A stretch of DNA of 64,000 nt. It comes from DATCMH01 sp036563505. Its GTDB lineage: Bacteria; Pseudomonadota; Alphaproteobacteria; Rhizobiales; Beijerinckiaceae. Shown one piece after another: positions 1-8,153 of this stretch. Under the pieces are notes generated by a model. It did not search any database. It saw nothing but the letters and a program-made list of their open reading frames with translations, and was not told the origin of the DNA. Within the stretch, counting starts at the first letter, position 1; each line of letters starts with the position of its first letter. The stretch is from contig DATCMH010000022.1 of the NCBI GenBank assembly GCA_036563505.1, positions 248,001-312,000 of the forward strand, written 5' to 3'. A program made the position numbers and the translations under genes.

Positions 1-1094
1 CCCTTGTAGCCGGCCTCCGCGAGGAGCTTCTTCGCCTGCGCGATGTCCCGCTTCCAGGGCGCGGTCTGCGCCGGGCCGGAGAAGGCGCTCGCGAGCGGGA
101 TCGGCGAGTTGACGGGCTTGACCAGCCCCTCGGTGACCGCCGCGACGAGCTCCTCGCGGTCGATGGCGAGAGACAGCGCCTTGCGGATGCGCGCGTCTTT
201 CAGGACCGGGTCGTTGACCTGGAAGAGGATGCCGTTGAGCTCCATCGTCGGCGAGGTGCCGATCTTCACGTCGGAGCGGGCCTTCGCCTCCGCGAGGTCG
301 CGGGAGGCGAAGTCAGGCCGCACGTCGATGCCGCCGGAATAGAGAGCCGCCTTGGCCGAGGCGCTCTCCGGGATGATCACGAAGCGCACCTTCTCGGCGA
401 TCGCCGTCTTGCCGCCAGTCAGCCCGTCGCGCTCGCCGCCGCGGGATTTGTAGCCGGGAAAGCGGACGAGCTCGACGGATTGCCCGCGCCGCCACTCGCC
501 CCACTGGTAGGGGCCCGTGCCGATCGGCGTCGCCCACTTGCCGTCAGCGCCGAGAGAGTCGCGGTGGTAGATCGCCGAGCTGCCGCAATCGGTGCGGGCC
601 ATCTGGACGAGGAAGAGCGCGCTCGGCTTCTCGATCTTCATCGTGACGGTTTTCGGATCGACCGCTGCGACGTCGAGGACCTTGGCCGCGCCCGTGCCGT
701 TGAACTCCGGCAGGCAGCGCCACTGGGTCGCCGGGTCGAGGTAGCGCTTCCAGGCGAAAACCACGTCGTCCGCCGTCAGGGGCTTGCCGTTGTGGAAGGT
801 CAGCCCATCGCGCAGCTTGAAGGTGTAGAGCGTGCCGTCGTCCGACAGGCTCACGCTTTCGGCGAGCATCGGCCCGACCGAGAGGTTCTCGCGGTAGGCC
901 ACGAGCCCTTCGAGCATGTGCAGCGTGATCGTGTCCGAGTTCAGGTCCCGGTTCACGCCCGGATCCGTGCCGCGCAGGTCCGCGTTCAGCATCACCCGGA
1001 TCGTGCCCCCGCCCGGTCCGGGCTGGGCGGAGGCGCCGGCTGCCGCGAGGGAGGCGAGGGCGGCGAGGAGGGCGGTTCGCAACGGACGCTGCAT
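1..1094 (-). CDS. ABC transporter substrate-binding protein, family 5 (3' end cut by window)
   Basis: This is a periplasmic solute-binding protein of the SBP_bac_5 (DppA/OppA) type, which hands peptides or similar solutes to an ABC permease. The start at 1094 gives a short Sec signal peptide (MQRPLRTALLAALASLAAAG, then ASAQ). Next come family landmarks: a GTDPGVNRD segment, DGLTFHNGKPLTADDVVFAWKR, and an IGTGPYQW turn near residue 180. About 364 residues are visible; the family is usually 500-540 residues, so the C-terminal third lies outside the window. It runs in the same direction as the C45 hydrolase just upstream, with a 40-base gap, so the two may share a transcript and a substrate. No permease or ATPase gene for it is visible here. 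The substrate is unknown. Confidence 0.93.
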   Translation of the reverse strand, partial: MQRPLRTALLAALASLAAAGASAQPGPGGGTIRVMLNADLRGTDPGVNRDLNSDTITLHMLEGLVAYRENLSVGPMLAESVSLSDDGTLYTFKLRDGLTFHNGKPLTADDVVFAWKRYLDPATQWRCLPEFNGTGAAKVLDVAAVDPKTVTMKIEKPSALFLVQMARTDCGSSAIYHRDSLGADGKWATPIGTGPYQWGEWRRGQSVELVRFPGYKSRGGERDGLTGGKTAIAEKVRFVIIPESASAKAALYSGGIDVRPDFASRDLAEAKARSDVKIGTSPTMELNGILFQVNDPVLKDARIRKALSLAIDREELVAAVTEGLVKPVNSPIPLASAFSGPAQTAPWKRDIAQAKKLLAEAGYK

Positions 1095-1134
1095 GGAAAG
1101 CTCCTCTGGAGGGGCGGTCGTGAGGCTCGGACGG

Positions 1135-2274
1135 TCAGGCGGCCGAGCGCGCCGCCACCGGCGGGCGCTGCAGGCGATAGGTGGTAAAGGCGCGCTGGAG
1201 CGCCGGAAGGGGGGCGATCTCCATCACGCCCTCGGCCGGATCGATGACGAGCATCGCCACCGTGGCCGTGAGGTTGTCGGTGAAGCTCTCGCGCGGGGGA
1301 CGGCACACGGACCACGGCGTGAGGAGATCGTCGAACAAGGCCTCCTTGACGTCGTCGGGGGTGAGCCGACGGCCCTTGGCAGCCAGAACCTGCCGCACCC
1401 GCAGGTCGCGGTAGAGGCTGTCCGGCATGGCGGCCATTCCGGTGTCCCGCAGCTTCGCCAGGGCGACCGGGCTCAGCCAATGGTTGGCATGGACGAGAAG
1501 CCCGCTCTCGGGCGCCACCGTGAAGGCCTCGTCGGGCGCGCATTCGAAGTTGAAGACGAGCCCGGAGGCGTGGCTCACCACGATGTTGTTCGAGGCGGAT
1601 TTGGGCGTCGTCGCCACGATGCGCAGCGCATGGGCGAAATGCGCGCTCTCCAGCGCTTTGCGGCGGATAAGCGCCAGCGGCACGCCGAGGGTGCGGTAAT
1701 CGCGGTCGGATTCGAGGTAGTTCGCGGTGACCGCGATACCCGCCGCGTTGCAGCCGGAGCGGGCAAGCCCTCCGGCTTCCGTGAAGGTGAGGATGTCGGG
1801 CCCGTCCTCGCGCAGGATGTGCAGCACGACGCCCGTCTCCGCGCATTCCACCTTCCAGTCCCAGTTCTGGGCATGGATCAGCCGACCGCTGGCCGACGCT
1901 TCGGGCAGGATGACGGCCGTGGTGCAGCCGTCCGGATCAGTGTCGGGCCGGGCACCGCGGCGGTCGGATTCGTGCTTGGCGAGCTTGAGGATTTCCGTGC
2001 GGGCATTGAGCAGCGCCACGGTCGCGAACGGCACCTCGGCGCCTTTGGCGATGGCGCGCATCTCGACGACGTAGGACGGATCGAAGGCTTCGATCGCGGG
2101 CACCAGGCGCTCGACGAGCGCCGCGACACCGTCGGCATCGAAGCCGAGGCGCTCGAGCTGGGCGTTGTAGTGCTTCGCGCCCCGGGCGATGCGCTCCCCC
2201 GCCAGGCGCCCGTAGACGAGGCCGCGCTCGGCGGGCGGGCCGGACAGCTCGATCAGCGGGAAGGCTTGAGCCAT
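1135..2274 (-). CDS. C45-family autoproteolytic acyltransferase/hydrolase
   Basis: This is a 379-residue Ntn-hydrolase of the peptidase C45 family (isopenicillin-N acyltransferase-like). Members self-cleave before a cysteine, which then becomes the N-terminal nucleophile for amide bond hydrolysis or transfer. The cleavage motif is visible as PDGCTT with the nucleophile at Cys117, followed by the typical GRLIHAQNWDW segment. The N-terminal part (residues 1-116) would be the small subunit. No signal peptide is seen, so it probably acts in the cytoplasm. The gene is divergent from the GntR regulator, with only about 40 bases between them, and is followed by a peptide-type binding protein gene. 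I infer that an N-acylated compound is taken up and deacylated; the real substrate cannot be read from sequence. Confidence 0.85.
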   Translation of the reverse strand: MAQAFPLIELSGPPAERGLVYGRLAGERIARGAKHYNAQLERLGFDADGVAALVERLVPAIEAFDPSYVVEMRAIAKGAEVPFATVALLNARTEILKLAKHESDRRGARPDTDPDGCTTAVILPEASASGRLIHAQNWDWKVECAETGVVLHILREDGPDILTFTEAGGLARSGCNAAGIAVTANYLESDRDYRTLGVPLALIRRKALESAHFAHALRIVATTPKSASNNIVVSHASGLVFNFECAPDEAFTVAPESGLLVHANHWLSPVALAKLRDTGMAAMPDSLYRDLRVRQVLAAKGRRLTPDDVKEALFDDLLTPWSVCRPPRESFTDNLTATVAMLVIDPAEGVMEIAPLPALQRAFTTYRLQRPPVAARSAA

Positions 2275-2315
2275 CAGGCGTCTTCACTCATCCGTTGCGC
2301 TTGCCGCAGTGAAGA

Positions 2316-3251
2316 ATGTATTTTGTGCTCATGCAAGAGCAATCTGTTCCGTCATCGGCCGCGTCGGCCGGGAACCGCCTTCCGCTGGAACTGGCCGAGC
2401 GCATCGTCGAGCTCGCCCGCCAGGACGATCTCGGCCCCGGGGACCGCCTGACCGAGACGGGGCTCGCCGCGGCGCTGGCGGTCTCGCGCACGCCCGTGCG
2501 CGCGGCGCTTCGGGAACTCGAGCGGCTCGGGATCGTCGCGCTCAGCCCCAACCGGGGCGCCACGCTCCGGCTCGCTCCGGCGGCGGTGGACACGACCGGC
2601 TGGCCGAAGGCCGACGGCGCGGAGGATGCCCTCATCGTCGAACTGGCGCGCGATCGCCGGGCCGGGGCCCTGGCCGACCACGTGACCGAAGCCGACCTGA
2701 TGCGCCGCTATCCCGTGGCGCGCCCCGTGCTCACCCGCGTCCTCGGACGGCTCGCCGAGGGCGGTGTCGTGGCGCGCAAGCCCGGTTACGGCTGGACGTT
2801 CCTGCCCCTCGACGACGACCCGGCCGGCCGGGCCGAAAGCTATCGCTTCCGTGCCGTCATCGAGCCCGCGGCCCTGCTCGAGCCCGCGTTCCGGCTCGAT
2901 CTGGCCTGGTCGGCCCAGATCCGCGCCGCGCACGAAGCCATGCTGCGCGAGCCCTGGCACGAGGCGGCGAGCGTCGCTTTCTACGAGATGAACGCCGCCT
3001 TTCATGAGGGGCTGGCGCGCTGCTCCGGCAACCGCTTCTTCCACCTCGCGGTGGTCCACCAGAACCGGCTCCGGCGGTTTCGCAACTACGACTGGGTCCA
3101 CGGCCACGAGCGGGTGCTGGTCAACACCCGCGAGCACCTCGCGATCCTCGACCGCCTCGACGACGGCGACCGCGAGGTCGCCAGCGTGCTCCTGCGCCGG
3201 CACATCGAAGGGGCGGAGCGCCTGGTTCGCCAACGCGAGGCTTGCCTCTGA
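2316..3251 (+). CDS. GntR-family regulator with two winged-helix units and an FCD domain
   Basis: This is a DNA-binding repressor or activator of the GntR/FadR group. Residues about 22-87 form a standard GntR winged helix (LTETGLAAALAVSRTPVRAA, then RLGIVALSPNRGATLRL). Residues about 105-165 look like a second, more divergent winged helix (TEADLMRRYPVARPVLTRVL, then a KPGYGW wing). Residues about 172-305 are the all-helical FCD ligand domain with the expected metal-site histidines (AAFHEGLA, REHLAIL, RRHIEGA). It is divergent from the C45 hydrolase and runs toward the aminotransferase, so it likely controls both. The start could be the ATG at 2316 or the in-frame ATG at 2331; neither has a strong ribosome-binding site. 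Confidence 0.88.
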   Translation: MYFVLMQEQSVPSSAASAGNRLPLELAERIVELARQDDLGPGDRLTETGLAAALAVSRTPVRAALRELERLGIVALSPNRGATLRLAPAAVDTTGWPKADGAEDALIVELARDRRAGALADHVTEADLMRRYPVARPVLTRVLGRLAEGGVVARKPGYGWTFLPLDDDPAGRAESYRFRAVIEPAALLEPAFRLDLAWSAQIRAAHEAMLREPWHEAASVAFYEMNAAFHEGLARCSGNRFFHLAVVHQNRLRRFRNYDWVHGHERVLVNTREHLAILDRLDDGDREVASVLLRRHIEGAERLVRQREACL

Positions 3252-3300
3252 GGCAGCGCTCTTTAATCTGATAAAAGACAATCCCGAAGGAGCGGCCGCG

Positions 3301-4614
3301 ATGCGCAACCCGAACGACCTCGACGCGCTCTGGCTGCCCTTCACGCCGAACCGGCGCTTCAAGCGCGAGCCGCGCATCATCGGCGGCGCCGGCGGCATGT
3401 ATTTCACGAGCGACCGCGGCGAGCGCCTGCTCGACGGCATCGCCGGCCTGTGGTGCGTCAACGCGGGCCACGACTGCAGGCCGATCGTGGAGGCGATCCG
3501 GGCTCAGGCCGGCGAGCTCGATTACTGCTCCCTCTTCGGCGTCGCCCACCCCAAAGCCTTCGAACTCGCCAACCGTCTGGCGCTGCTGGCGCCCGAGGGC
3601 ATCGACCGGGTGTTCTTCTCCAGCTCCGGCTCGGAGGCCGTCGACACCGCCCTGAAGGTGGCCTTGGCCTATCAGCGGGCGCGGGGCGAGGGAACGCGCC
3701 AGCGCCTGATCGGCCGCGAGCGCAGCTATCACGGCGTCGGCTTCGGCGGGTTGTCGGTCGCCGGCATCGGCGCCCATCGCAAGCAGTTCGGCATGCTGCT
3801 GCCGGGCGCCCTTCACCTGCCCTCGACCTACGACAAGACACACAATGCTTTCAGCCGCGGCGAGCCGGAGCACGGGGCGGAGCTCGCGGACGCGCTCGAG
3901 AGCTTCGTCGCGATCCACGACGCCTCGACCATCGCCGCCGTGATCGTGGAGCCGGTCTCCGGCGCGCCGGGCGTCATCCCGCCGCCGAAGGGCTATCTCG
4001 AACGGCTGCGGGAGATCTGCACGAAGCACGGCATCCTCCTCATCTTCGACGAGGTCATCACCGGCTACGGGCGGCTCGGCACGAACTTCGCCTCGCACTA
4101 CTTCGAGGTCACGCCGGACATCATCTGCAGCGCCAAGGCGCTCACCAACGGCTCGGTGCCGATGGGCGCGACCCTCGTCGCCCGCCACGTCTACGACGCC
4201 TTGATGCAGGGACCGGAAGGCCCGCCGGAGTTCATGCACGGCTACACCTATTCCGGCCACCCGCTCGCCTGCGCGGCGGCGCTCGCGACCCTCGACGTCT
4301 ACCGCGACGAGGGCCTCTTCGAGCGCACGGCAACGATCGCGCCGGTTTGGGAGGAGGCGCTTCATTCCCTGCGCGGGCTCCCCCACGTCGTCGACATCCG
4401 CAATCTCGGGCTCCTCGGCGCGGTGGAGATCGCCTCCGCCGAGGGCGCGCCGGGTGGGCGGGCACAGGCCGTCTTCCAGCACTGCTACGAGCGCGGCGTC
4501 TTCGTGCGGGCGAGCGGCGACAACATCGTGCTCTCGCCGCCCCTGATCATCCGCGAAGAAGAGATCGCGCGCCTCGTCGAGGCCCTGCGCGACGCCATCG
4601 GGAGCCTGACATGA
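3301..4614 (+). CDS. class III aminotransferase (omega-amino acid:pyruvate type)
   Basis: This is a PLP-dependent class III transaminase of 437 residues, close to beta-alanine/omega-amino acid:pyruvate aminotransferases. It would move an amino group from a terminal amine or beta-amino acid to pyruvate or a keto acid. The N-terminus reads LDALWLPFTPNRRFK, typical of this group. Later come SSSGSEAVDTALK (PLP phosphate contacts), IFDEVITGYGRLG (the aspartate that holds the pyridine nitrogen), and the Schiff-base lysine in SAKALTNGS at about Lys279. The ATG at 3301 was chosen over longer in-frame starts because GAAGGAG lies 8 bases upstream. The stop overlaps the cupin start by four bases, so the two are probably coupled. 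Confidence 0.92.
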   Translation: MRNPNDLDALWLPFTPNRRFKREPRIIGGAGGMYFTSDRGERLLDGIAGLWCVNAGHDCRPIVEAIRAQAGELDYCSLFGVAHPKAFELANRLALLAPEGIDRVFFSSSGSEAVDTALKVALAYQRARGEGTRQRLIGRERSYHGVGFGGLSVAGIGAHRKQFGMLLPGALHLPSTYDKTHNAFSRGEPEHGAELADALESFVAIHDASTIAAVIVEPVSGAPGVIPPPKGYLERLREICTKHGILLIFDEVITGYGRLGTNFASHYFEVTPDIICSAKALTNGSVPMGATLVARHVYDALMQGPEGPPEFMHGYTYSGHPLACAAALATLDVYRDEGLFERTATIAPVWEEALHSLRGLPHVVDIRNLGLLGAVEIASAEGAPGGRAQAVFQHCYERGVFVRASGDNIVLSPPLIIREEEIARLVEALRDAIGSLT

Positions 4615-4931
4615 CCGCTTCGATCCGCCTCGATCCCTCCGCCTGTCCCGTCCCCGAGGCGATGACGGCCGCGACCAAGCCCTACGCCGATCCGACGGGC
4701 GCCTTCTCGGCCGGCGTGTGGCGCTCGAAGCCGAACCGGATCGAGGTGCGCTACACGAAGGACGAGTTCTGCCTGCTGCTCGAGGGCGAGGTGCACCTCA
4801 CCGACGCCGCCGGCCGCACGGAGATCTATCGGCCCGGCGACGCCTTCGTGGTGCCCGCGGGCTTCGTCGGTACCTGGGACATGCCCGTTCCGGTCACGAA
4901 GTACTATGTTCTCCATGCACCGAAGGTTTGA
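4611..4931 (+). CDS. cupin domain protein (cupin_3 / DUF861 type)
   Basis: This is a 106-residue single-domain cupin. The beta-barrel signature is visible as DEFCLLLEGEVHLTDAAGR followed by RPGDAFVVPAGFVGTW, matching the cupin_3 group that includes ureidoglycine aminohydrolase-like and EutQ-like proteins. It starts inside the last codon of the aminotransferase (ATGA overlap), so it is almost certainly cotranslated with it. It may isomerise or bind an intermediate of the same pathway, but no specific reaction can be assigned. It converges on the PRC-barrel gene 42 bases downstream. Confidence 0.85.
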   Translation: MTASIRLDPSACPVPEAMTAATKPYADPTGAFSAGVWRSKPNRIEVRYTKDEFCLLLEGEVHLTDAAGRTEIYRPGDAFVVPAGFVGTWDMPVPVTKYYVLHAPKV

Positions 4932-4973
4932 GACCGGCCGCGAGGCGCATTCGCCCCGCTGCGGGTCGGGTCC

Positions 4974-5426
4974 TCAGGACGTCGGCGCGGTCTTATAGTA
5001 GGCGTCGACCTTGGCGCCGTATTCGTCGTCGAACGGATCGTCCCCGGCCCGGTGGCGCGGCGCTTGCGCGAGCCGGTCCTTGTCGATGTCGACCACGTAG
5101 CCGCCGAGCCGGGTGTCGTAGGTCAGGGCCCGCCAGGGCAGGGGGTGGTATTCCTCCCCGATCCCGAGGAAACCGCCGAACGACATCACGGCATAGGCGA
5201 CCTGGCCCGTGACCTTGTCGACCATGAAATTGTAGATCGTCCCGAGGGACTCGCCCGACCGGTTGAAGACGGGCGTTCCTTCGACCTTGCTCGATGCGAT
5301 CAAGCGGCGGGTCTCGTCGACCGCCACGCCCTCAGCCGAGGGATCAAGCTCCATCGACCCTGGTGCGCGTAAGGAACGTTCGTTGGGCAGATCGGTCGGT
5401 GGAGGTGTCGGCAGATCGGTGGGCAT
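4974..5426 (-). CDS. PRC-barrel domain protein
   Basis: This is a 150-residue protein with a PRC-barrel fold (residues about 48-130), a small beta-barrel found in photosynthetic reaction centre H subunits, RimM and many stand-alone alphaproteobacterial proteins. The landmark stretch runs from GTPVFNRSGESLGTI through VAYAVMSFGGFLGIGEEYHP to LPWRALTYD. The N-terminal 45 residues are proline- and acid-rich and likely disordered. The ATG at 5426 starts the short form; a longer in-frame reading upstream is a shadow of the Bug gene on the other strand. Such proteins are often stress-induced in rhizobia, but nothing here fixes a function. Confidence 0.82.
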   Translation of the reverse strand: MPTDLPTPPPTDLPNERSLRAPGSMELDPSAEGVAVDETRRLIASSKVEGTPVFNRSGESLGTIYNFMVDKVTGQVAYAVMSFGGFLGIGEEYHPLPWRALTYDTRLGGYVVDIDKDRLAQAPRHRAGDDPFDDEYGAKVDAYYKTAPTS

Positions 5427-5549
5427 GGGTCGTCTCCGGATCCACGAAACCAACGGCTTGCGCCCGCTTCCGTTCGAGGCGTCGACGCGTTGCACTGGGC
5501 CCCCACCTCCGGCATCGTCGCCCCGGCGAAGACCGGGAGCACGTGCACC

Positions 5550-6533
5550 ATGCGCCTGACCTTGAGACGACGCGACGTGCTGCTCGGGGCAATCCTGTGC
5601 GGGGCGGGGGCCCGGGCGCAGTCTCAGCCCGGTTTCGCGAAGAAGCCGATCCAGATCCTGGTGGGCTTCGCGGCCGGCGGCGCGCCGGATGCTCTCGCCC
5701 GTCTTGTCGCGGAGCAACTCGGCCCGCGCCTCGGGACCAACGTCATCGTCGAGAACCGGGTCGGTGCCCAGGGCAACCTCGCGATGGCGGCGGTGGCGAA
5801 GGCGGAGCCCGACGGCCACACGCTGGCCCTCGTCCCGGTGGGCAACGCGGCGATCAACCCGTCTCTGCTTCCCACGCTGCCCTACGATGTCGCCCGGGAC
5901 TTCGCGCCGGTCACCCTGCTCGCGAATGTCGAGAACGTTCTCGTCGTCGGCGCGGCCTCGCCGGCGCGGTCGCTCTCCGAGCTGGTGGCGCTGGGCCAGC
6001 GCGCGCCCGGCGGCTTGAGCTACGCGACGCCGGGCGCCGGCAGCCTCGCGCATCTCGGGGCCGAACTCCTCGCCCGCGGCACGGGGCTCTCCCTGCGGCA
6101 CGTGCCCTACCGCGGCGTCGCGCCGGCCCTGACCGACGTGGTGCGCGGCGAGGTGGATCTCATGATCGCGCAGCTCTCGACCGCCAAGCCCTTCATCGAG
6201 GGCGGCCAGCTGCGTGCGCTGGGCGTCGCCAGCCGCGAGCGCAGCCCGGCTCTGCCCGACGTGCCCACCATCGCGGAAGCGGCAGGCCTCGCCGACTTCG
6301 AGGCCGTGTCCTGGTATGCCCTCATGGCCCCCGCAGGGACACCCCCGGCCATCCTGGAAATCCTGCAGCGCGAGACGGCCAGCGCGATCCGAGCCCCGGG
6401 GCTCCGGGCCGGGTTGGAGGCCCAGGGCGCTCGGCCGGTGGGCAGCACGGCGGCAGAGCTGGCGGCCGTTATCGCGAGCGACACGGAACGATGGCGCCGG
6501 GTTATCGCCGAGGCCAAGATCCGGATCGAGTGA
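5550..6533 (+). CDS. Bug/TctC-type periplasmic binding protein
   Basis: This is a 327-residue solute receptor of the Bug (TctC) family, which binds carboxylates and related anions. It has a twin-arginine-like leader (LRRRDVLLGAILCGAGARAQ) and the family core: KPIQILVGFAAGGAPD, NRVGAQGNLA, SYATPGAGSLAHL and VPYRGVAPALTDV. The ATG at 5550 gives a proper leader, unlike the earlier in-frame ATG at 5490. No TctA/TctB membrane partners are nearby. The next gene is a succinate-semialdehyde-type dehydrogenase on the same strand, so an aldehyde or carboxylate substrate is plausible but unproven. Confidence 0.9.
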   Translation: MRLTLRRRDVLLGAILCGAGARAQSQPGFAKKPIQILVGFAAGGAPDALARLVAEQLGPRLGTNVIVENRVGAQGNLAMAAVAKAEPDGHTLALVPVGNAAINPSLLPTLPYDVARDFAPVTLLANVENVLVVGAASPARSLSELVALGQRAPGGLSYATPGAGSLAHLGAELLARGTGLSLRHVPYRGVAPALTDVVRGEVDLMIAQLSTAKPFIEGGQLRALGVASRERSPALPDVPTIAEAAGLADFEAVSWYALMAPAGTPPAILEILQRETASAIRAPGLRAGLEAQGARPVGSTAAELAAVIASDTERWRRVIAEAKIRIE

Positions 6534-6670
6534 GCCATGCGTCCTGGCGCGGGGCGCCGATCCTGACAGGCTCTTGCGCGGACCGCGTTTTCCCAAGAGT
6601 AAGGTGGGCCGAGCCCGCGCCGCATCGATCAGCGATGGCGCTGTGATTGTCCGAGACAAGCGAGAGCCGA

Positions 6671-8104
6671 ATGTACCGCTCAGTTGAACTCTTCATCGAC
6701 GGCGCCTGGGGTTCGTCTGCCTCGGGCCGCACGCTCGATGTGCTCGATCCGGCCACCGAGGAGGTGATCGGCACGGTGGCCCATGCCGGGATCGAGGATC
6801 TCGACCGGGCGCTGGCCGCCGCCGAGAAGGGATTCCAGGTCTGGCGCAAGACCTCCGCTTTCGAGCGCTCGAAGCTGCTGCGCAAGGCCGCCGAGCTCCT
6901 GCGCTCGCGCGTCGACACGGTGGCCCGCCTAATGACGCTTGAGCAGGGCAAGCCCCTCGCTGAGGCTCGGGCCGAGACCTTGAACGCCGCCGACACCATC
7001 GACTGGTTCGCGGAGGAAGCCCGGCGCACCTACGGCTGGGTGATCCCGCCCCGGGCGGACGGCGTCTACCAGCTTGGGCTGAAGGAGCCCGTCGGACCGG
7101 TCGCGGCCTTCACGCCGTGGAATTTCCCGATCAACCAGATCGTGCGCAAGCTCGCCGCTGCTCTGGCGACCGGCTGCTCCATCATCGTCAAGGCACCCGA
7201 GGAGACCCCGGCTTCGCCCGCCGAGCTCATCCGAGCCTTCGCCGATGCGGGCGTGCCGGCGGGCGTCGTCAACCTCGTCTACGGCGTGCCAGCCGAGATC
7301 TCGGAATACCTCATCCCGCACCCGACCATCCGCAAGATCTCGTTCACGGGCTCGACGCCGGTGGGCAAGCACCTCGCGTCGCTCGCGGGCCGCCACATGA
7401 AGCGGGCCACCATGGAGCTCGGGGGGCATGCGCCCGCCATCGTGTTCAAGGACGCCGACCTCGATGCCGCCGCGACGGTTCTGTCGATGGCGAAATTCCG
7501 CAACGCCGGCCAGGTCTGCGTCGCGCCGACCCGCTTCCTGGTGCAGGAGGACGTCTACGAGCCCTTCCTGGAGCGGATCGTCGCGCAGGCGAAAGCCCGC
7601 AAGGTGGGCTCAGGGCTCGAGCCCGACAGCACCATGGGGCCGCTCGCCAACGATCGGCGCGTCCAAGCCATGGACGCTCTCGTCGCCGATGCCGTCCAGA
7701 ATGGCGCGACGGTCGAGACGGGCGGACGGCGCATCGGCAACAAGGGCTACTTCTACGAGCCCACCGTGCTCACCGACGTGCCCTTGACCGCGAAGGCCAT
7801 GAACGAGGAGCCCTTCGGGCCGATGGCCCTCGTCTCGCGGTTCTCAGGCTTCGACGACGCGGTCGCGGAAGCCAACCGCCTGCCCTTCGGGCTCGCGGCC
7901 TACGCCTACACGCGCTCGACGAAGACCGCGACGGCGCTGGCGGCCGAGGTGGAGAGTGGGATGCTCACCATCAACCACAACGGCCTCGCCTTGCCCGAGG
8001 TGCCCTTCGGCGGGGTCAAGGATTCGGGCTACGGCTCGGAGGGCGGCCGCGAGGCCGTCGAGGCGTACCTGAACACCAAGTTCGTCTCCCAAGCCGGGAT
8101 GTAA
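6671..8104 (+). CDS. NAD(P)-dependent aldehyde dehydrogenase, succinate-semialdehyde type
   Basis: This is a 477-residue aldehyde dehydrogenase that oxidises an aldehyde to its acid with NAD(P). It most resembles GabD-type succinate-semialdehyde dehydrogenases. Visible motifs are FTPWNFPINQIVRKLA, SFTGSTPVGK (cofactor loop), the general base Glu249 in MELGGHAP, and the catalytic Cys283 in NAGQVCVAPTR. The C-terminus PFGGVKDSGYGSEGG is typical. The ATG at 6671 follows a purine-rich CGAGAGCC stretch; a TTG at 6647 would add eight residues. It lies 137 bases after the Bug gene, and that gap shows no gene. The exact aldehyde is uncertain, because this family includes glutarate- and methylmalonate-semialdehyde enzymes. 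Confidence 0.9.
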   Translation: MYRSVELFIDGAWGSSASGRTLDVLDPATEEVIGTVAHAGIEDLDRALAAAEKGFQVWRKTSAFERSKLLRKAAELLRSRVDTVARLMTLEQGKPLAEARAETLNAADTIDWFAEEARRTYGWVIPPRADGVYQLGLKEPVGPVAAFTPWNFPINQIVRKLAAALATGCSIIVKAPEETPASPAELIRAFADAGVPAGVVNLVYGVPAEISEYLIPHPTIRKISFTGSTPVGKHLASLAGRHMKRATMELGGHAPAIVFKDADLDAAATVLSMAKFRNAGQVCVAPTRFLVQEDVYEPFLERIVAQAKARKVGSGLEPDSTMGPLANDRRVQAMDALVADAVQNGATVETGGRRIGNKGYFYEPTVLTDVPLTAKAMNEEPFGPMALVSRFSGFDDAVAEANRLPFGLAAYAYTRSTKTATALAAEVESGMLTINHNGLALPEVPFGGVKDSGYGSEGGREAVEAYLNTKFVSQAGM

Positions 8105-8113
8105 GACGCTCGA

Positions 8114-8137
8114 GCGCCCGGACGAAGCTCCGGGCGC
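8114..8137. terminator. hairpin between convergent genes
   Basis: A perfect 9-base stem (GCGCCCGGA / TCCGGGCGC) with a 6-base loop sits between the dehydrogenase stop and the convergent MFS stop. There is no clear T-run on either side, so it may act as a weak or Rho-assisted bidirectional terminator. Confidence 0.5.
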
Positions 8138-8153
8138 CCGCACGCCCCAGTCC

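Noticed and set aside
3121..4482. 453-codon reverse-strand open frame
   Set aside because: It is a shadow of the class III aminotransferase, caused by high GC at third codon positions.
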